Source: Conchocele bisecta (Eukaryota > Mollusca > Bivalvia > Lucinida > Thyasiridae). From it: a stretch of DNA of 64,000 nt. The stretch spans positions 123,556,569 through 123,620,568 of the forward strand of contig CM055266.1 of the NCBI GenBank assembly GCA_029237695.1, given 5' to 3'. Shown one piece after another: positions 25,836 through 37,850 of this stretch. A program made the position numbers and the translations under genes. The stretch's first letter is position 1, and every line of letters begins with the position of its first letter. The notes beneath the pieces are model-generated. The model worked only from the letters and a program-made list of their open reading frames with translations, searched no databases and was not told the DNA's origin.

Positions 25836-27788
25836 AGGCCACATTTTCTAATTTAATCCTGGTGAAAAAAACAGGTTGAAGTAACGGACCTCGGTCCGTT
25901 ACTTCAACCTGTGGGTGAAAACACTATTGTAGGTTCATGTCGAGTTTGGTTTGTACACTAGAATAATGCAAATTGTATGCTTATTGTGCCATATAAATTG
26001 ATTACATATATATAAAATGTTTCCAGCATGTGTGCGACATTCCAGCTGGACTATTTCTCCCGTAGTATTTGTAATTGATTATTACCGGTATATGTCAATG
26101 TTCAGCCAATAGTCAGAAAAGGTGTACTTTGTGAACATTGTGAAAATCTATGTAGATCCTGATGAGACGGCTCTTATCGAGGCGACTCATCTGCAGCCTA
26201 TGTCATTTAATTTTCCCGAAATGCATTATTTCATATAGAACTAAGGACTACATATGTTTGATGATTAAAAGTATGCATAATTAGTATGCGTGCTAGATAA
26301 GTTTACTTTGCAATGTTGCTGAATCTGGATCTGGATCTACACACAAATTAGCAATTGAGAGGATTCAGTAATTTCATTGGTTAAGCCACAGTTTTGGTTA
26401 AACCCCTTCACCCCTACGTAACTGGAATGGATGTTGATATGTTATCCAATCGTCACAAAATGATTTTCTGACCAATCCATTTATGAAAAGGGGGTGTCTT
26501 TGCTCTCAATAATATGAAAATTACTTGCAAAAAGTGCAGTTCCTGATGAGACGGCTTATCACGAGCCGGCTCATCTGGATCTACACTGTTTGCCAATACC
26601 ACTATACAGGCCTGTGGTGTTGAGAGGGTTAACCTATGGAAACTATTTGAATATTGCTACAATTATTGATCACTGGTTACTGTCTTGTTATGTCACCGCA
26701 ACGATAGTCTTTCTGTGTGTCCATCCGATTGTCAGTAGACAATTTTCCTTGCCCGGCGAATTACTTTTACAATTTTTGGCCGATTCTCTTCATACTCGGT
26801 ATACACCCCAACCATCAAGTGCAGGAGAGCATAGCATAAAAGTTTTCACTGTCCCACCGATCCATCCGCAGTTATGCCCCTTTTTCAACTCTGAACTTTG
26901 TTGGTTCTTGTCCGGCGAACTGCTTCTACAGGTTTTGGCCGATTCTCTTCATACTCTCTTCATACTCGGTGTACATCCCAACCGTCAAGTGCAGGAGTAC
27001 GCAACGTGAACATGTTCGCTATCCCACCGATCAATCCGCAGTTATGCCCCTTTTCGATAATGAAAATAATTTGTTCTCCACTCACTCGATGATTGCTGTT
27101 TCATGAATGCTCAACAGCGGTGGCATTTCATTTTACAAACAATTTTCAAGTTAACCCTTAGACCGCTATCTTAATTTTTTGTCATCTGCTGTTTATTTTC
27201 TATTTTCCATTTTTATCATCAAAAACATGCTTTGAAAGCACTTTTGAATAATTTACTACATGCTTTGACAGCACTTCAGAATCATTTCAAATGCACTTCA
27301 GAATCATATCCATTGGAAATGATTCTGAAGTGCTATCAAACCATATTTTTATTGAGAAATAAGGCAAGATGTAAAAGCAGACGACAATTGTTGTGTGTAG
27401 CGGTCTTGGGGTTAATGTATAATATTCCATGAAAATGATTATTAAATAATATAAAAATGAATGAATGTTTTATTTGGTGTTTTTCTTCCATTTACTACAT
27501 GTAATATGAGGATGTCCATGAAAGAATCTGCATGATATATCACTGGTGTCACCTGTCTCCATGTAGTCCTGTTTATCCATCTTCAAAATGTGATTGTGTT
27601 AAGTTCGTTTCTAATACTGTTGTTGTACTGTAACCACCATTTCTTTACTGCTCGCAGTTCAATAAATCCATGCTGGTGGTTGGTTAGGAAAATGCCAGAG
27701 TAAATATCGATATCCCTGGTTTGACCCTCGGGTACATTTTTCGCTTTCTTGTTATTTCAACGTTTAATCTGGTTATACGAATTATAAA
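25836..27788. repeat. Segmental duplication, copy 1
   Basis: This is closely similar to 57771-58300 joined to 61505-63034. Shared content includes a collapsed family-H element (25869-25913), 'gttcatgtcgagtttggtttg', a family-B relic (26204-26330), 'gcccggcgaattacttttac' repeats, and a palindrome near 27250-27345. Copy 1 lacks the 3.2-kb insertion present in copy 2. No gene is seen; the 139-codon ORF at 26590-27009 is not conserved in the other copy. Confidence 0.75.
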
Positions 27789-28160
27789 AATAGTAATATT
27801 AGTACTAATCATATTACTTTTGAGAGTGAGGGGGGTAAGTGACTGATGTGGTAAGGACCTGGCACAGTTCGGGCTATTTTCAGAGCTGAATCTATATTTT
27901 CTTTTCTGTAAATATTCAGTTGTGATTTGTGGGCGGTTGGTTGGGAGCATGCAAAGGGTACATTTAACCATGGGGTTATATCATCCTGACATCCCTGGTT
28001 GGACCCTCGGGTACATGTTTGGCTTTCTGTTACGTGACAGTTGAATCCGTAAAAGTAATACAATAATTAATAATTTCTTTTGGGGAGTGGGATTAAGTGA
28101 CTGGTGTGGTGAGGACCTGACATCAGGTCGGGTTATTCTAATGTCAAGGCTGAATATATA
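27671..28160 (+). mobile_element. Two head-to-tail SINE 5' parts
   Basis: The first starts 'tggtggttggttaggaaaatg' (27671) and the second 'gggcggttggttgggagcat' (27930). Both carry 'gaccctcgggtacat' and 'ggtaaggacctggca' or 'gtgaggacctgacatc' blocks. The second is cut at 28160 by a pearl-like element and resumes at 30804. Confidence 0.65.
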
Positions 28161-28335
28161 AGTGAGCTATTATTACCGCTTTTCGTCCGTCGTCCGGCCA
28201 CAAGTTCAAACATATTCTTCTCCCGAACCGCTGGGGGTAATGTTGGTAAAACTTCACATGGATGATCTATGGGTGGGTCACGTCAAATTTGTAAAATTGG
28301 AGGTCGTCGCATAATCGAAGATGTCCGTGGAAAAG

Positions 28336-30012
28336 GGTAGCGGGTCAAAACGGCCCACTTACCAGGACGGCCCGGGTCAAAAAGGCCCAGTTTCAAAAGG
28401 TATACCAAAAAGGCCCAGTTTTAGGGGGGTCAGAACGGCCCACTTTATTTATGTGCTATATAACGGGGAGAATATACAATTTTGAAAGAACAAGATGGAA
28501 GAATATTTTGTTGATTGCCGGTATGGTTTCTTTCGTGCATTATTATTATGTGTTAAACATTGTTAGGTATTAACAAAATTAATACCTAACATGTAACTAA
28601 TAATGGAGTGTAATTGCAAGTTCGTGTGAATCATGTGTGATTGATCAGCTAATTCACGGTAATTTTACCGCGTGTGCCGGTAACTTAATTGATCTGTTGT
28701 GAAGTTGCTTCGGATTTGGGATACCACATCTTTAATCACGTCTACAAAAGAAGTTAATCAGACGATACCGCCAATTACTGAAAGCCAGTTGTCAAAATAT
28801 GTTTGATGTATTTTCATTATGAAAGGTGATAATGTTAGTTTTTGTTGTGCAATATTATTTTTTTATCGCCGGAATTTATTGAGTAAAAGATTGAGGGCAT
28901 ATATATCCACAAAAAACTCTCATACGGTCTCTCAGTGTTCATTTAGCGTATGCTTCTGGATACATAGATATTTGCGGCTGATTTATTCTGCGTCAGTATT
29001 GTTCATATAGATATAATTTGTGTTGTTCCATTTATTATAATTTTGATTGATTTAATTCTAATTTCGATTTTGTATTTCTTTTTTTTATTTAAATTATTGG
29101 TTTTGTGACATTGTGCGTTTGTATGTGTTAGAATGGCTTACCCTTGTATTTCATGTGACCGCGAGGTTCGTCCCAGGCAACATGCCGTTGCCTACCGCAT
29201 CGTACCCCTCCTGCGACGCGAGGCAGAGTTGGTGCGGCTCGCAGTCGAGACAGGCGACCTCGAGAGGGGCACCAGCCGTCATTCGGACCGGATGGACAGG
29301 GCCATAGCCGCCTGCTGGGACCGCTACACCTCCGGAGAGTGGAAGACCTCGCGGTTTCTGCAGGGTGTCGGCGACCTGTACACCATGCGGTGTTAGATAT
29401 ATGTTTATGATTATGACTTTGTTATGACTGATAATTATTACCTATTTGTTTATGATTTTGTTTTGTTATTCGTTAAATATTTGTTATTGATTTTCGTTCA
29501 TGACAATTTGTTAATTATATGTTAATTATATGTTGTTATTGATTAAGAGGCGCGACATACCATAACTTAACTTACGACATGTAAAAGTTTCACTGTAAAT
29601 CAGTTTAATTTATAGACGAAGATTTCAGAGTAAATGCAGAAATTAATTATATTTAATGACTAGTTAACGCTGGAAGTTTCGTCAAATTCGGACATAAATT
29701 ATGATCCTATCACTATTATTCTTAAAAATTGACTGCGAATTTTCTAAAATCATGTTCTAAAGTACGAAATCGCATGCCGCGTCTCATTTGTTAATGTTTA
29801 CATGTGTATATATTCATTAAACAATAAAACAATAAAATAATTTATTCCTTCGACTTTCATTTCATAACGTCCTACTTAATTTCTTTAATTAAAACTGGGC
29901 CTTTTTGACCCGGGACGTCCTGGTAAGTGGGCCTTTTTGACCCGGGCCGTCCTGGTCAGTGGGCCGTTCTGGTACTGGGCCGTTTTGGTTTTGGGCCGTT
30001 CTGACCCGGATT
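28336..30012. mobile_element. 1.68-kb inverted-repeat element with 10-bp target duplication
   Basis: CGTGGAAAAG flanks it exactly at 28326-28335 and 30013-30022. Both ends (about 108 and 125 bp) are built from repeats of AACGGCCCA/GTCAAAAAGGCCCAGT in opposite orientation: left 'gggtcaaaacggcccactta', right 'gggccgttctgacccgg'. The interior is AT-rich except for one GC-rich ORF at 29133-29396. A 9-10-bp duplication is typical of Mutator-like elements, but no transposase is present and the termini match no family I know. Confidence 0.8.
29133..29396 (+). CDS. 87-codon GC-rich ORF inside the inverted-repeat element
   Basis: I do not recognise this protein. It starts MAYPCISCDREVRPRQHAVA and ends VGDLYTMRC. 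It holds a CxxC pair at residues 5-8 and two later Cys (60 and 87), is rich in Arg and Glu, and looks mostly helical. Codon third positions are strongly G/C, in sharp contrast to the very AT-rich surroundings, which argues for real coding selection and perhaps capture from elsewhere. 'gtatgtgttag' directly before the ATG could be a 3' splice site, so this may be one exon of a longer protein. Alternatives are a captured host exon or a small accessory DNA-binding protein. Confidence 0.5.
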   Translation: MAYPCISCDREVRPRQHAVAYRIVPLLRREAELVRLAVETGDLERGTSRHSDRMDRAIAACWDRYTSGEWKTSRFLQGVGDLYTMRC

Positions 30013-30803
30013 CGTGGAAAAGTAGGTCAAATTCTTAAAAAATCTTATTCTCACGTTCGCCAGGCGAAATTTGGCAGGAATGATCGATAGTCAATGCAGT
30101 TTCAGATTTGTTAAAAAGGTAGCCCCGGGGCAAAAAATGGGCAGGGCCGGAGAGGTCAACTATATATATATAGGTGTCAAATTTCACATTAGGCCGAATG
30201 TGGTCCTGTCATATATCAAATATCGACACAACGATCACTGGAGTATATTTTTTTTTCGAAATCAGATGATTACGTCATCGAAGATGGCCACTGGAAGGTC
30301 ATCCTTTTATTAGAAATTTATAACGTCTTCCCGTGAACCACCGGGCCAATGTTGGTCAAACTTCACAGGGATGATCTATGGGTGTTGTCATGTCAGATTT
30401 GGCCGTTTGGAGTTAGTCGCCTAATCCAAGATGGGCGCAGTGAAAAAAAAGTGGGGCAAATTATTAAAATATCTTCTCCCGAACTGCCAGAGTGCAACGA
30501 AACTTGACAGGAATTATCAACAGTTAATGCTTTCAGATGTTTGCCAATGTTTGTCAAACTTCACAGGGTTGATATATGGGTGTGTGCATGTCAGATTGCC
30601 GCATGTCAAAGATGGCCGCCATGGGAACATGACAGATTTCAAACTTGACAGCAATGGTCGATAATCGATGCTGTTTCAGATTTGTTAAAAAGGATGACGG
30701 GATCAAAAAATTCGTAGAAATAATGAAAGTATAAGCATGATAAGGTTCTCTTAGATTTACTTGTATGTATATCATGACCAGGTGAGCGACATAGGCCCTC
30801 TTG

Positions 30804-30975
30804 TTTCTGTAAATAGTCAGTTTGCTTTTGGAATTTACCCCCCCCCCACCCCCCCCCCCCCTTCCACCCTCAATCACAACAGGTAACATAATTATGAGAT
30901 TCGCCTACATTGACCCGTCCTAAAATTACCTTAGCTGTTGACAGGCCGTTAAATACAATTAAATCAAATCGAATC
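30804..30975 (+). mobile_element. SINE 3' part, continuation of 27930
   Basis: It resumes with 'tttctgtaaatagtcagttt', then a C-rich run (30838-30861), and ends 'gctgttgacaggccgttaaa'. Removing 28161-30803 restores the normal SINE order. Confidence 0.65.
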
Positions 30976-31206
30976 GATAAATCCAGTTGTCTCTTATTGG
31001 CTGTTGGCACGTGACAGTTTTGTTTCTGGGAGTTAAAATTTTAAATCACTATTTGTGGAAAGAATCTTGGTATATATTTGGCAAGCTTGGCTTATCAGTT
31101 TTACGTACAAGCATGAAACTTTGCATCTTTATATACCACGGCTGTCCGGTTGACATATGCTATGAAGCAATCGCGAAAACGCCTATGGGAGGCGTGACAG
31201 CCATTT

Positions 31207-31290
31207 TTTTCAAAATGGGTAGTGTTTTGTTGTGAGCATGTGATGGGTAATTTAACGATCAGGATTCATCCTTACCGGAATTACAGCATT
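31207..31290 (+). mobile_element. SINE 5' fragment
   Basis: 'gtgagcatgtgatgggtaat' with 'ttaacgatcaggattcatcc' matches the SINE variant at 45240 and 60191. It is truncated after about 80 bp. Confidence 0.55.
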
Positions 31291-31520
31291 CTGCATCTTT
31301 TTGTGGAGCCGCATCGAAGCAGTTCTCTAGATGCTGTGCTGGCTTCGGCTAGGGTTGTCCATAAATGTTTCCAGTTATTTCGGTCCATCCAACCCCAGTA
31401 TTCAAGAGAAGGCATTTGAAGATCTACACTTGCCATGTTTCCCCAGCATTGCCTATCCTGATATACAACCCTCTTAGCATGTTGCATTAATGCAGCTTTA
31501 ATTGGTTGAATTATTTCCAT
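31281..31520 (-). pseudogene. Fragment of an invertebrate protein preceding a CXC-type Cys motif
   Basis: An open - strand frame reads AKRVVYQDRQCWGNM, then LEYWGWMDRNNWKHLWTTLA and ELLRCGSTKRC. The pattern PxxxxWGW...W...WTTLxEAS..CxELxRCGCxKxC is one I recall from uncharacterised repeat-associated proteins of invertebrates that end in a CXC motif. Here the Cys-rich part is lost after RCGSTKRC. It is called a pseudogene fragment; the family recall is tentative. Confidence 0.45.
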
Positions 31521-31770
31521 GGTCCTACCCTTTTTGGTGAACAGTTATTATCGCGTGTAGCCAATGATCACATGTGTGCTGGTGCGATCATATACATGTA
31601 CATTATAACTACTGAAGCGCAATATAATCATTTCGGCTTGGTTCCAATTGTATCTGCCACATGTTTACTATAGAATATACTGCTACACATTGCTATTACT
31701 GAAGCTGAAGGTAAGGACCCATGTGGTTATATCTTTCAAACATAATTGACATACATGATGAATTTTGTTA

Positions 31771-33030
31771 GCTGGGTATTTGAAAAAAGATTCTGGCTAT
31801 TGGACTGGCGAAAGCCGGGCGGTGGGGGCGGGTGGCCTCCACAATAAGATTTCATGTTTAGGGCAATTTCTCGGTTACTGTACAACCTAGAACCACCATA
31901 CTTGCACAACTTCATAGCCAACGGGTGCCCACCACATACCACTATATGTGACCTTTTGTGACCTTCACATATTTTTTCCGCGTAATCGACTTTTTCAATG
32001 TTAAGTTTTCGCATTTAAATCTGTTTATCACTTACTATGCCGTCGGTGATTGGTCGGGGGAACGCGGCGGCGTAAATTAACGGTAGAGCTTCCTACTTAT
32101 AGGAATCACTATTTTCCTGGTTTGGCCCTCATGTACGTTTTTATCGTTGGCTCTTTTGTTACCCGTGAGTTGAATTGGGTTATTGCCCATTATAAAAGTA
32201 GTAAGATTATTACTGATTATACTGCTTTTGGGAGGGGGCTAAGTGATTCTGGTGTGGCGAGGACCTGGCATCAGATCAGGATTATTCTGATTTCTGAGTA
32301 TATAGTTATTTTATTGTAAATATTCAGTTCTGATTATGGGATTCCCCCCCCCCCCCCATTTGTACAGGTAATATATGGGATTTAGTACAAAACCCATTGA
32401 CCCGGCCTTAAATGACCTTAGCTGTTGATAGGCCGTTAAACCCCAGCAAACAAACAAATGTTACTATACCACCTAGAACCACCATACTTGCACAACTTCA
32501 TAACAAACGGGTGCCCACCGACCACATACTAGTACCACTAACCAACATGTGACTTTTTTGTTTACCTTGACCTACTTTTTCCACATAATTGACTTAGCAA
32601 TTACCAACATTAAGTTTTCGCGTTAAGATCCGTTTCTCACTGACTGAAAAACTACATGCAGCAACACCATCCTGGCACAGCTTCATTACCAACGGGTGTC
32701 CACCACATACCACTATCCATCATGTGACATTGACCTAGTTTTCTGCGTAGTCGACGTAGTCGACTTTTTACCTTTACCTATGTATTAAGCGTATTCTACT
32801 TAGCCGTATTCAATGTTAAATTGGACAACATTCCTCAGACAGCACAGATATTCACTCGTATCTTGTAATAATACATGTATGCCAGCTTGCAACTGCATGT
32901 AGGTTTTCTCACACACTGACTTATTTTGCTATTTTAAGCCACTGACGGTTTTCACTTTCAATCGTGGTCATACTTATATAGTATCCAATTGTCTATGCTT
33001 TGAATAATACCCGGTCTTCGTCTCGTCTCT
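31771..33030 (+). mobile_element. Pearl-like element (GGCGGG family) interrupted by a SINE
   Basis: The left hairpin 'tgggtatttgaaaaaagatt' and tract 'gggcggtgggggcgggtgg' precede core units with 'accaccatacttgcacaactt' (31890, 32470, 32668). It ends near 'cggtcttcgtctcgtctcttg'. A SINE occupies about 32043-32455, flanked by 'ttactatgcc' and 'ttactatacc'. Confidence 0.65.
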
Positions 33031-33648
33031 TGTTCTTTATAAATTTGAACAAAATGGTGCCTTAACCCCCATTGAATTACTTCATCATTCCGCACTATCA
33101 ATAACAAATGAAATGGCGAAATAGTTATTATAAAACCCAGAAACTGTGAGGTGCTGACTTACACATATTTAGTGACATAACAATGAAAAAGAAAGGTGCA
33201 CTGGTTCTGTTTAAATAACACACTACTAAGTACAACTGATCATACCTAGGATATCTTAGGTTAATCTTATGGACGCTGACATCTCTAGCTGCCACTGTAT
33301 CCACGGCTAATTGTTCATCTTCTATTATCACCATTTGTATCCCGGTTCCGGTACTTAACTCTTGTGTGTGGTCAAATTTTAATTCCTCTTTCTCCCAAGT
33401 TTGTCCTGTCGCGATTCGAATTGCCTTACATCCTTCGATTCGACTACCTTTTCTGGTAGGCTGTTCCATGTATCGACCACTCGGTTTGTGAAATAGGACT
33501 TTCACATATTCAGACGACTCCTAATCTTTTTCATTTTGTCCTTATGATCTCTTGTTTTTGAATTTTCATCAATTTCGAACATATAGGTTGTGACATCCTT
33601 GTCATATGTTTATGTTAGTATTTTGAATGTCTCTATCATATCACCTAT

Positions 33649-34392
33649 TAAAGCGACTCCACTCCAGATGAGGGGTAAAACGGATACTATTTTAAATAAA
33701 TAAGTACCTAATGATGTAACTATTGCGACAGGTTTAAAAATTATAAGTGGCCAGTATAGATATTTATTTATTTAATATTAATTAATTTGTTGGGAGTGGC
33801 GCGCGTTACTCCCATTTATTTTTATAATTCGCGCTATACTGATATTGCCCGTCACGTGGTATCATGCACATGCGCAGTTGACTGTCTTGGTGTGTTTTGA
33901 GACGGTCCCTCGGAAGAAAATTGCCGATGCGATAGCACGTCCGTTACAAAATACATACTTTCTACATATTTAAACAACATCTGTGGTCTGCCCTAGGTAA
34001 AAGTAAGTTATTTGGAAATGTATTGATTTTGAAAACACATTCGTTTCATATAGAACGCCTGTGTATAACGCTAATATGTATCGACTTACCTCAGAGTCGG
34101 ACATTGTTGTTGATATAGCTGGACGCGATGTGCGCATGCCCGGAGTATTTTGATTTGTGGGCCATTTGTGTCACGTGGGATTACGTACGGCAAGCAGGTC
34201 GTAAGTAAAAATAGAATTGGAAACGGAAAAGCCCTTTCGTATAGGGACGTATAAAGTAAGATTTACGCGAATATAAACATCCACCAACCGAAAATGAGCT
34301 CGCAATGTGTAGATATATAGCAAATGCAGGTAAACATCGCGTGAAAAAAATACAGTACACTGTAATCCCATCTGGAGTGGAGCCGCTTTAAG
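33649..34392. mobile_element. TIR element inserted in the LINE
   Basis: The ends TAAAGCGACTCCACTCCAGA and the inverted TCTGGAGTGGAGCCGCTTTA are about 25 bp long. The insertion separates LINE blocks KMPTL and GDMIETFK. It probably duplicated 3 bp (TAA). No transposase ORF is seen. Confidence 0.75.
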
Positions 34393-35269
34393 TGTCGGCA
34401 TTTTTAATTTCCTAAGTATGTCAGGGTATTTCAACTTTGCTAGGGTAGGCACTTGTTTTGTTGCATGTCCTTGCACATTTTCTGTCGACTCTATGTCCTT
34501 TTTCAAACATGGGTTCCACACCGCTCCAGCATATTCCAGGTGGGGTCTTACAAGGGCTTGAAACAGGTATTTGAAGCTTATTCGTTGCTGGATATGTCGT
34601 GCAAGGTTCAGTTTAGTGTCGATCAAGACGCCTTGTGAAACATCTAATACTAGTGGTTGTCCCTTATAATTGTATCCACCGGATACCAGTGCACCGCGTC
34701 CGTGTCCGCCGCAGACACTTCTTGTCCGGAGCATAACTCGAACACCCTTTGGAATATTTTCATGAAACTTCACACATGCATAGACCACGACCCGAAGGTG
34801 TGTCGCGGACAAGAATGACAACTCTTGCATAGCTAATTTTTTAGTTATCTCCCTTTTTTGTTTCGCGCACTGATTGACCATAACTCGACCACCCTTTGGA
34901 ATATTTTTATGAAACTTCACACATTCAATTAGACCACGAACCGAAGGTGTGTCGTGCACAAGAATGACAACTCTTGCATAGCTAATTTTTTAGTTATCTC
35001 CCTTTTTTGTTTTCGCGCACTGATTTCCTGTCCGGAGCATAACTCGACCACCCTTTGGAATATTTTCCTGAAACTTCACACATGCATAGACCACGACCCG
35101 GAGGTGTGTCGCGCACAAGAATGACGACTCTTGCGTATCTAATTTTTTAGTTATCTCCCTTTTTTGTTTTGCGCTCTCTACAAACTGGACAATAATGCAT
35201 GAAGACCCGTTTTCTCGTCTGCTCTGTACACCTTTTCTCGTGTGCTCTGTACACCTTACCTGTAGAGAG

Positions 35270-36345
35270 AACAATAGACTCTGGGAGAACCATTCACCTG
35301 TCCATGTGCTGCATGTGCTAGCATGTGCAGATGTCCAGTCTTGACCACAGGTAATTTATACAGGTAAATTACTACATTGGATATTACATTTCCGTAAACT
35401 GTGTTGAAAATATTGTGGCATTATGTGGACCTGTGCAGATATATGTATATAAATATAGGACTATCAAAAAAAATTCTGGGCTCCAGTAGCAAGCATTATT
35501 ATTTTTAAACTTTTTTTTTCCATTTTTTTTTTCATTTTTTTTTTCAAATTATTTTTCAATTTTTGTCTAGTAGCATAAAGTCGTAAGTGCTAATACAGAC
35601 TATTCACCTGTGCATGTGCTAGCATGTGCAACTGACCACGGACCACTTACAGGTAATTTATACAGGTAAATGATTATATTACATTTCCGTAAACTGTGTT
35701 GAAAATATTGTGGCAATATGTGGACCTGTGTATATATGATATGTAGATAAATATAGGACTATTAAAAAACATTCTGGGCTCCAGTAGTGAGCATTATTCT
35801 TTTATTCTTTTTAAATTTAATTTTTTTTTTCCATTTTTTTTTTACATTCTTTTTTAATTTTTTAACTGACCACTAACTTATTACAGGTAATTTATACAGG
35901 TACATTATTACATTTCCGGAAACTGAGTTGACAATATTATGGCAGTATGTGGACCTGTGCAGATATATGTAAATAAATATAGGACTATTAACAAAAATTC
36001 TGGGCTCCAGTAGAGCGAGCATTATTATTAAAAAAAATTTTTTGTATATTACATTTCCGTAAACTGTGTTGAAAATATTGTGGCATTATGTGGACCTGTG
36101 CAGATATATGTAGATAAATATAGGATTATTAAAAAAAAATTCTGGGCTCCAGTAGCAAGCATTATTATTTTTAATTTTTAAACTTTTTATTTTCATTTTT
36201 TTTTTCAAATTCTTTTTAATTTTTTGTCTAGTAGCATAAGGTCGTAAGTGCTATATACAGACTATTATCATATAATAAAACAATTATTGACTAGTGAGCC
36301 GTAGAATATAATCTGATATTCTATGGCTCACTAGTCAATAATTGT
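35270..36345 (+). repeat. Four-unit about 300-bp array and terminal hairpin
   Basis: Units share 'acatttccgtaaactgtgttgaaaatattgtgg', 'gtggacctgtgcagatatatg' and 'attctgggctccagtag' (near 35385, 35685, 35905 and 36045), separated by T-rich runs. 36280-36345 is a hairpin with arms ACAATTATTGACTAGTGAGC and its inverted copy. Confidence 0.65.
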
Positions 36346-36496
36346 ACAATATGTTAGGGCCAGTGAAAATTGCTTTCGGGCCCAGGCTCGAGGTCAAGGC
36401 GGGACAAGGCGAGGCATCTGATTCCGCGGAATTCTTGTTTACTTATCTCCCTTTGTTGTTTCGTATAACTCGAACACCCTTTGAAATATTTGTATG

Positions 36497-37850
36497 CCCC
36501 ACCACGATAGTGGAGGGGGCATTTAGTGTTACCCTTGTCCGTCCGTCCGTCCGTCCGTCCATCCGTCCGCACACATGAATGGGTACTTGTTGTAAGCGTA
36601 CGGGGATCTTATTAGGTATGGTTAGGATAGTGTTGGGTACTCTTGTTGGGTATTTTTATACAGTAAAAACCCAACAAGTATTCATTCGTAGGAACGTGCG
36701 TCCCGTCCTCCCGTCCTCCCGTCCGTCCGTCGGTCACAAAACTTTAACACTCGGGTAAATGTCTCATAATTTCTTCATCCTTCGACCGATCTGCTTCATA
36801 TTTCACATACACATTGCTCTGATGGTTCATTACCGCTCTGTGCCAAATCCACGTTCGTCCTGCCCCCGCCAAGCCCAGGGTCAAGGTCACATACTTGGTG
36901 CTTCAAAAACTTTAACGCTCGGGTTGATATCTTATAATTTCTGTTTTCTTTCACGGATCAGCTTCATATTTCATATACACATTGCTCTAATGGTCCTCTA
37001 CCGCCCTGTGCCAAATCCACGTTCGTCCTGCCCCCGCCAAGCCCAGGGTCAAGGTTACATACTTGGTGCTTCAAAAACTTTAACGCTCGGGTAAATATCT
37101 TATAATTTCTGTTTTCCTTCACGGATCAGCTTCATATTTCATATACGCATTGCTCTAATGGTCCTCTACCGCCCTGTGCCAAATCCACATTCGTCCTGCC
37201 CCCGCCAAGCACAGGGTCAAGGTCACATACTTAGTGCTTCAAAAACTTTAACGCTCGGGTAAATATCTTATACTTTCTGTTTTCTTTCATGGATCATCTT
37301 CATATTTCATATACGCATTGCTCTAATGGTCCTCTACCGCCCTGTGCCAAATCCACGTTCGTCCTGCCCCGTCAATCCCAGGGTCAAGGTCACATACTTG
37401 GTGCTTCAAAAACTTTAATGCTCAGGTAAATATCTTATAATTTCTGTTTTCTTTCACGGATCAACTTCATATTTCATATACGCGTTGCTCTAATGGTCCT
37501 CTACCGCCCTGTGCCAAATCCACGTTCGTCCTGCCCCGCCAAGCCCAGGGTCAAGGTCACATACTTAGTGCTTCAAAAACTTTAACGCTCGGGTAAATAT
37601 CTTCTAATTTCTGTTTTCTTTCATGGATCATCTTCATATTTCATATATGCATTGCTCTAATGGTCCTGTACCGCCCTGTGCCAAATCCACGTTCGTCTTG
37701 CCCCCGCCAAGCCCAGGGTCAAGGTCACATACTTGGTGCTTCAAAAACTTTAACGCTCAGGTAAAAGAAAATTTTGACTTGGACTTTGGCCTCATTTATT
37801 ATCAAAGCGATATGTGGGACATCCGTGTTCTATGAACACATTTTCTAGTT
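36497..37850 (+). mobile_element. Pearl-like element with CCGT tract and seven about 168-bp units
   Basis: The left hairpin GCCCCACCACGATAGTGGAG precedes two CCGT tracts (36537-36570 and 36700-36732), separated by a stem-loop (36575-36695) with 'gggtacttgttg' and 'caacaagtattcatt' arms. The core units end with 'cagggtcaaggtcacatactt'. ORFs at 36759-37094 and 37623-37835 are repeat translations. Confidence 0.75.

Larger units (their letters stand above)
28161..30803 (+). mobile_element. Pearl-like element inserted in a SINE, itself interrupted
   Basis: The left end 'aagtgagctattattaccgc' plus a 'cgtccgtcgtccgg' tract is followed by core units with 'cttcacanggatgatctatgggtg' and 'gaagatgnccgtgg' (about 28245, 30355 and 30550). 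The right end is 'cgacataggccctcttg'. It is split by the TIR element at 28336-30012. Confidence 0.6.

Noticed and set aside
26590..27009. 139-codon + strand ORF
   Set aside because: It lies in the segmental duplication and the frame is broken in the other copy (61910-62330).
33128..33505. 125-codon - strand ORF
   Set aside because: Its start matches the LINE 3' coding end (FTNRVVD type block in another frame) and the rest has no recognisable domain.
34171..34959. 262-codon - strand ORF as an intact gene
   Set aside because: Its middle is LINE reverse-transcriptase sequence and its ends read through inserted repeats on both sides, so it is a chance fusion of relics.
36759..37094. 111-codon ORF with repeated FIFHIHIALMV peptides
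   Set aside because: It is the translation of two 168-bp core units of a pearl-like element.
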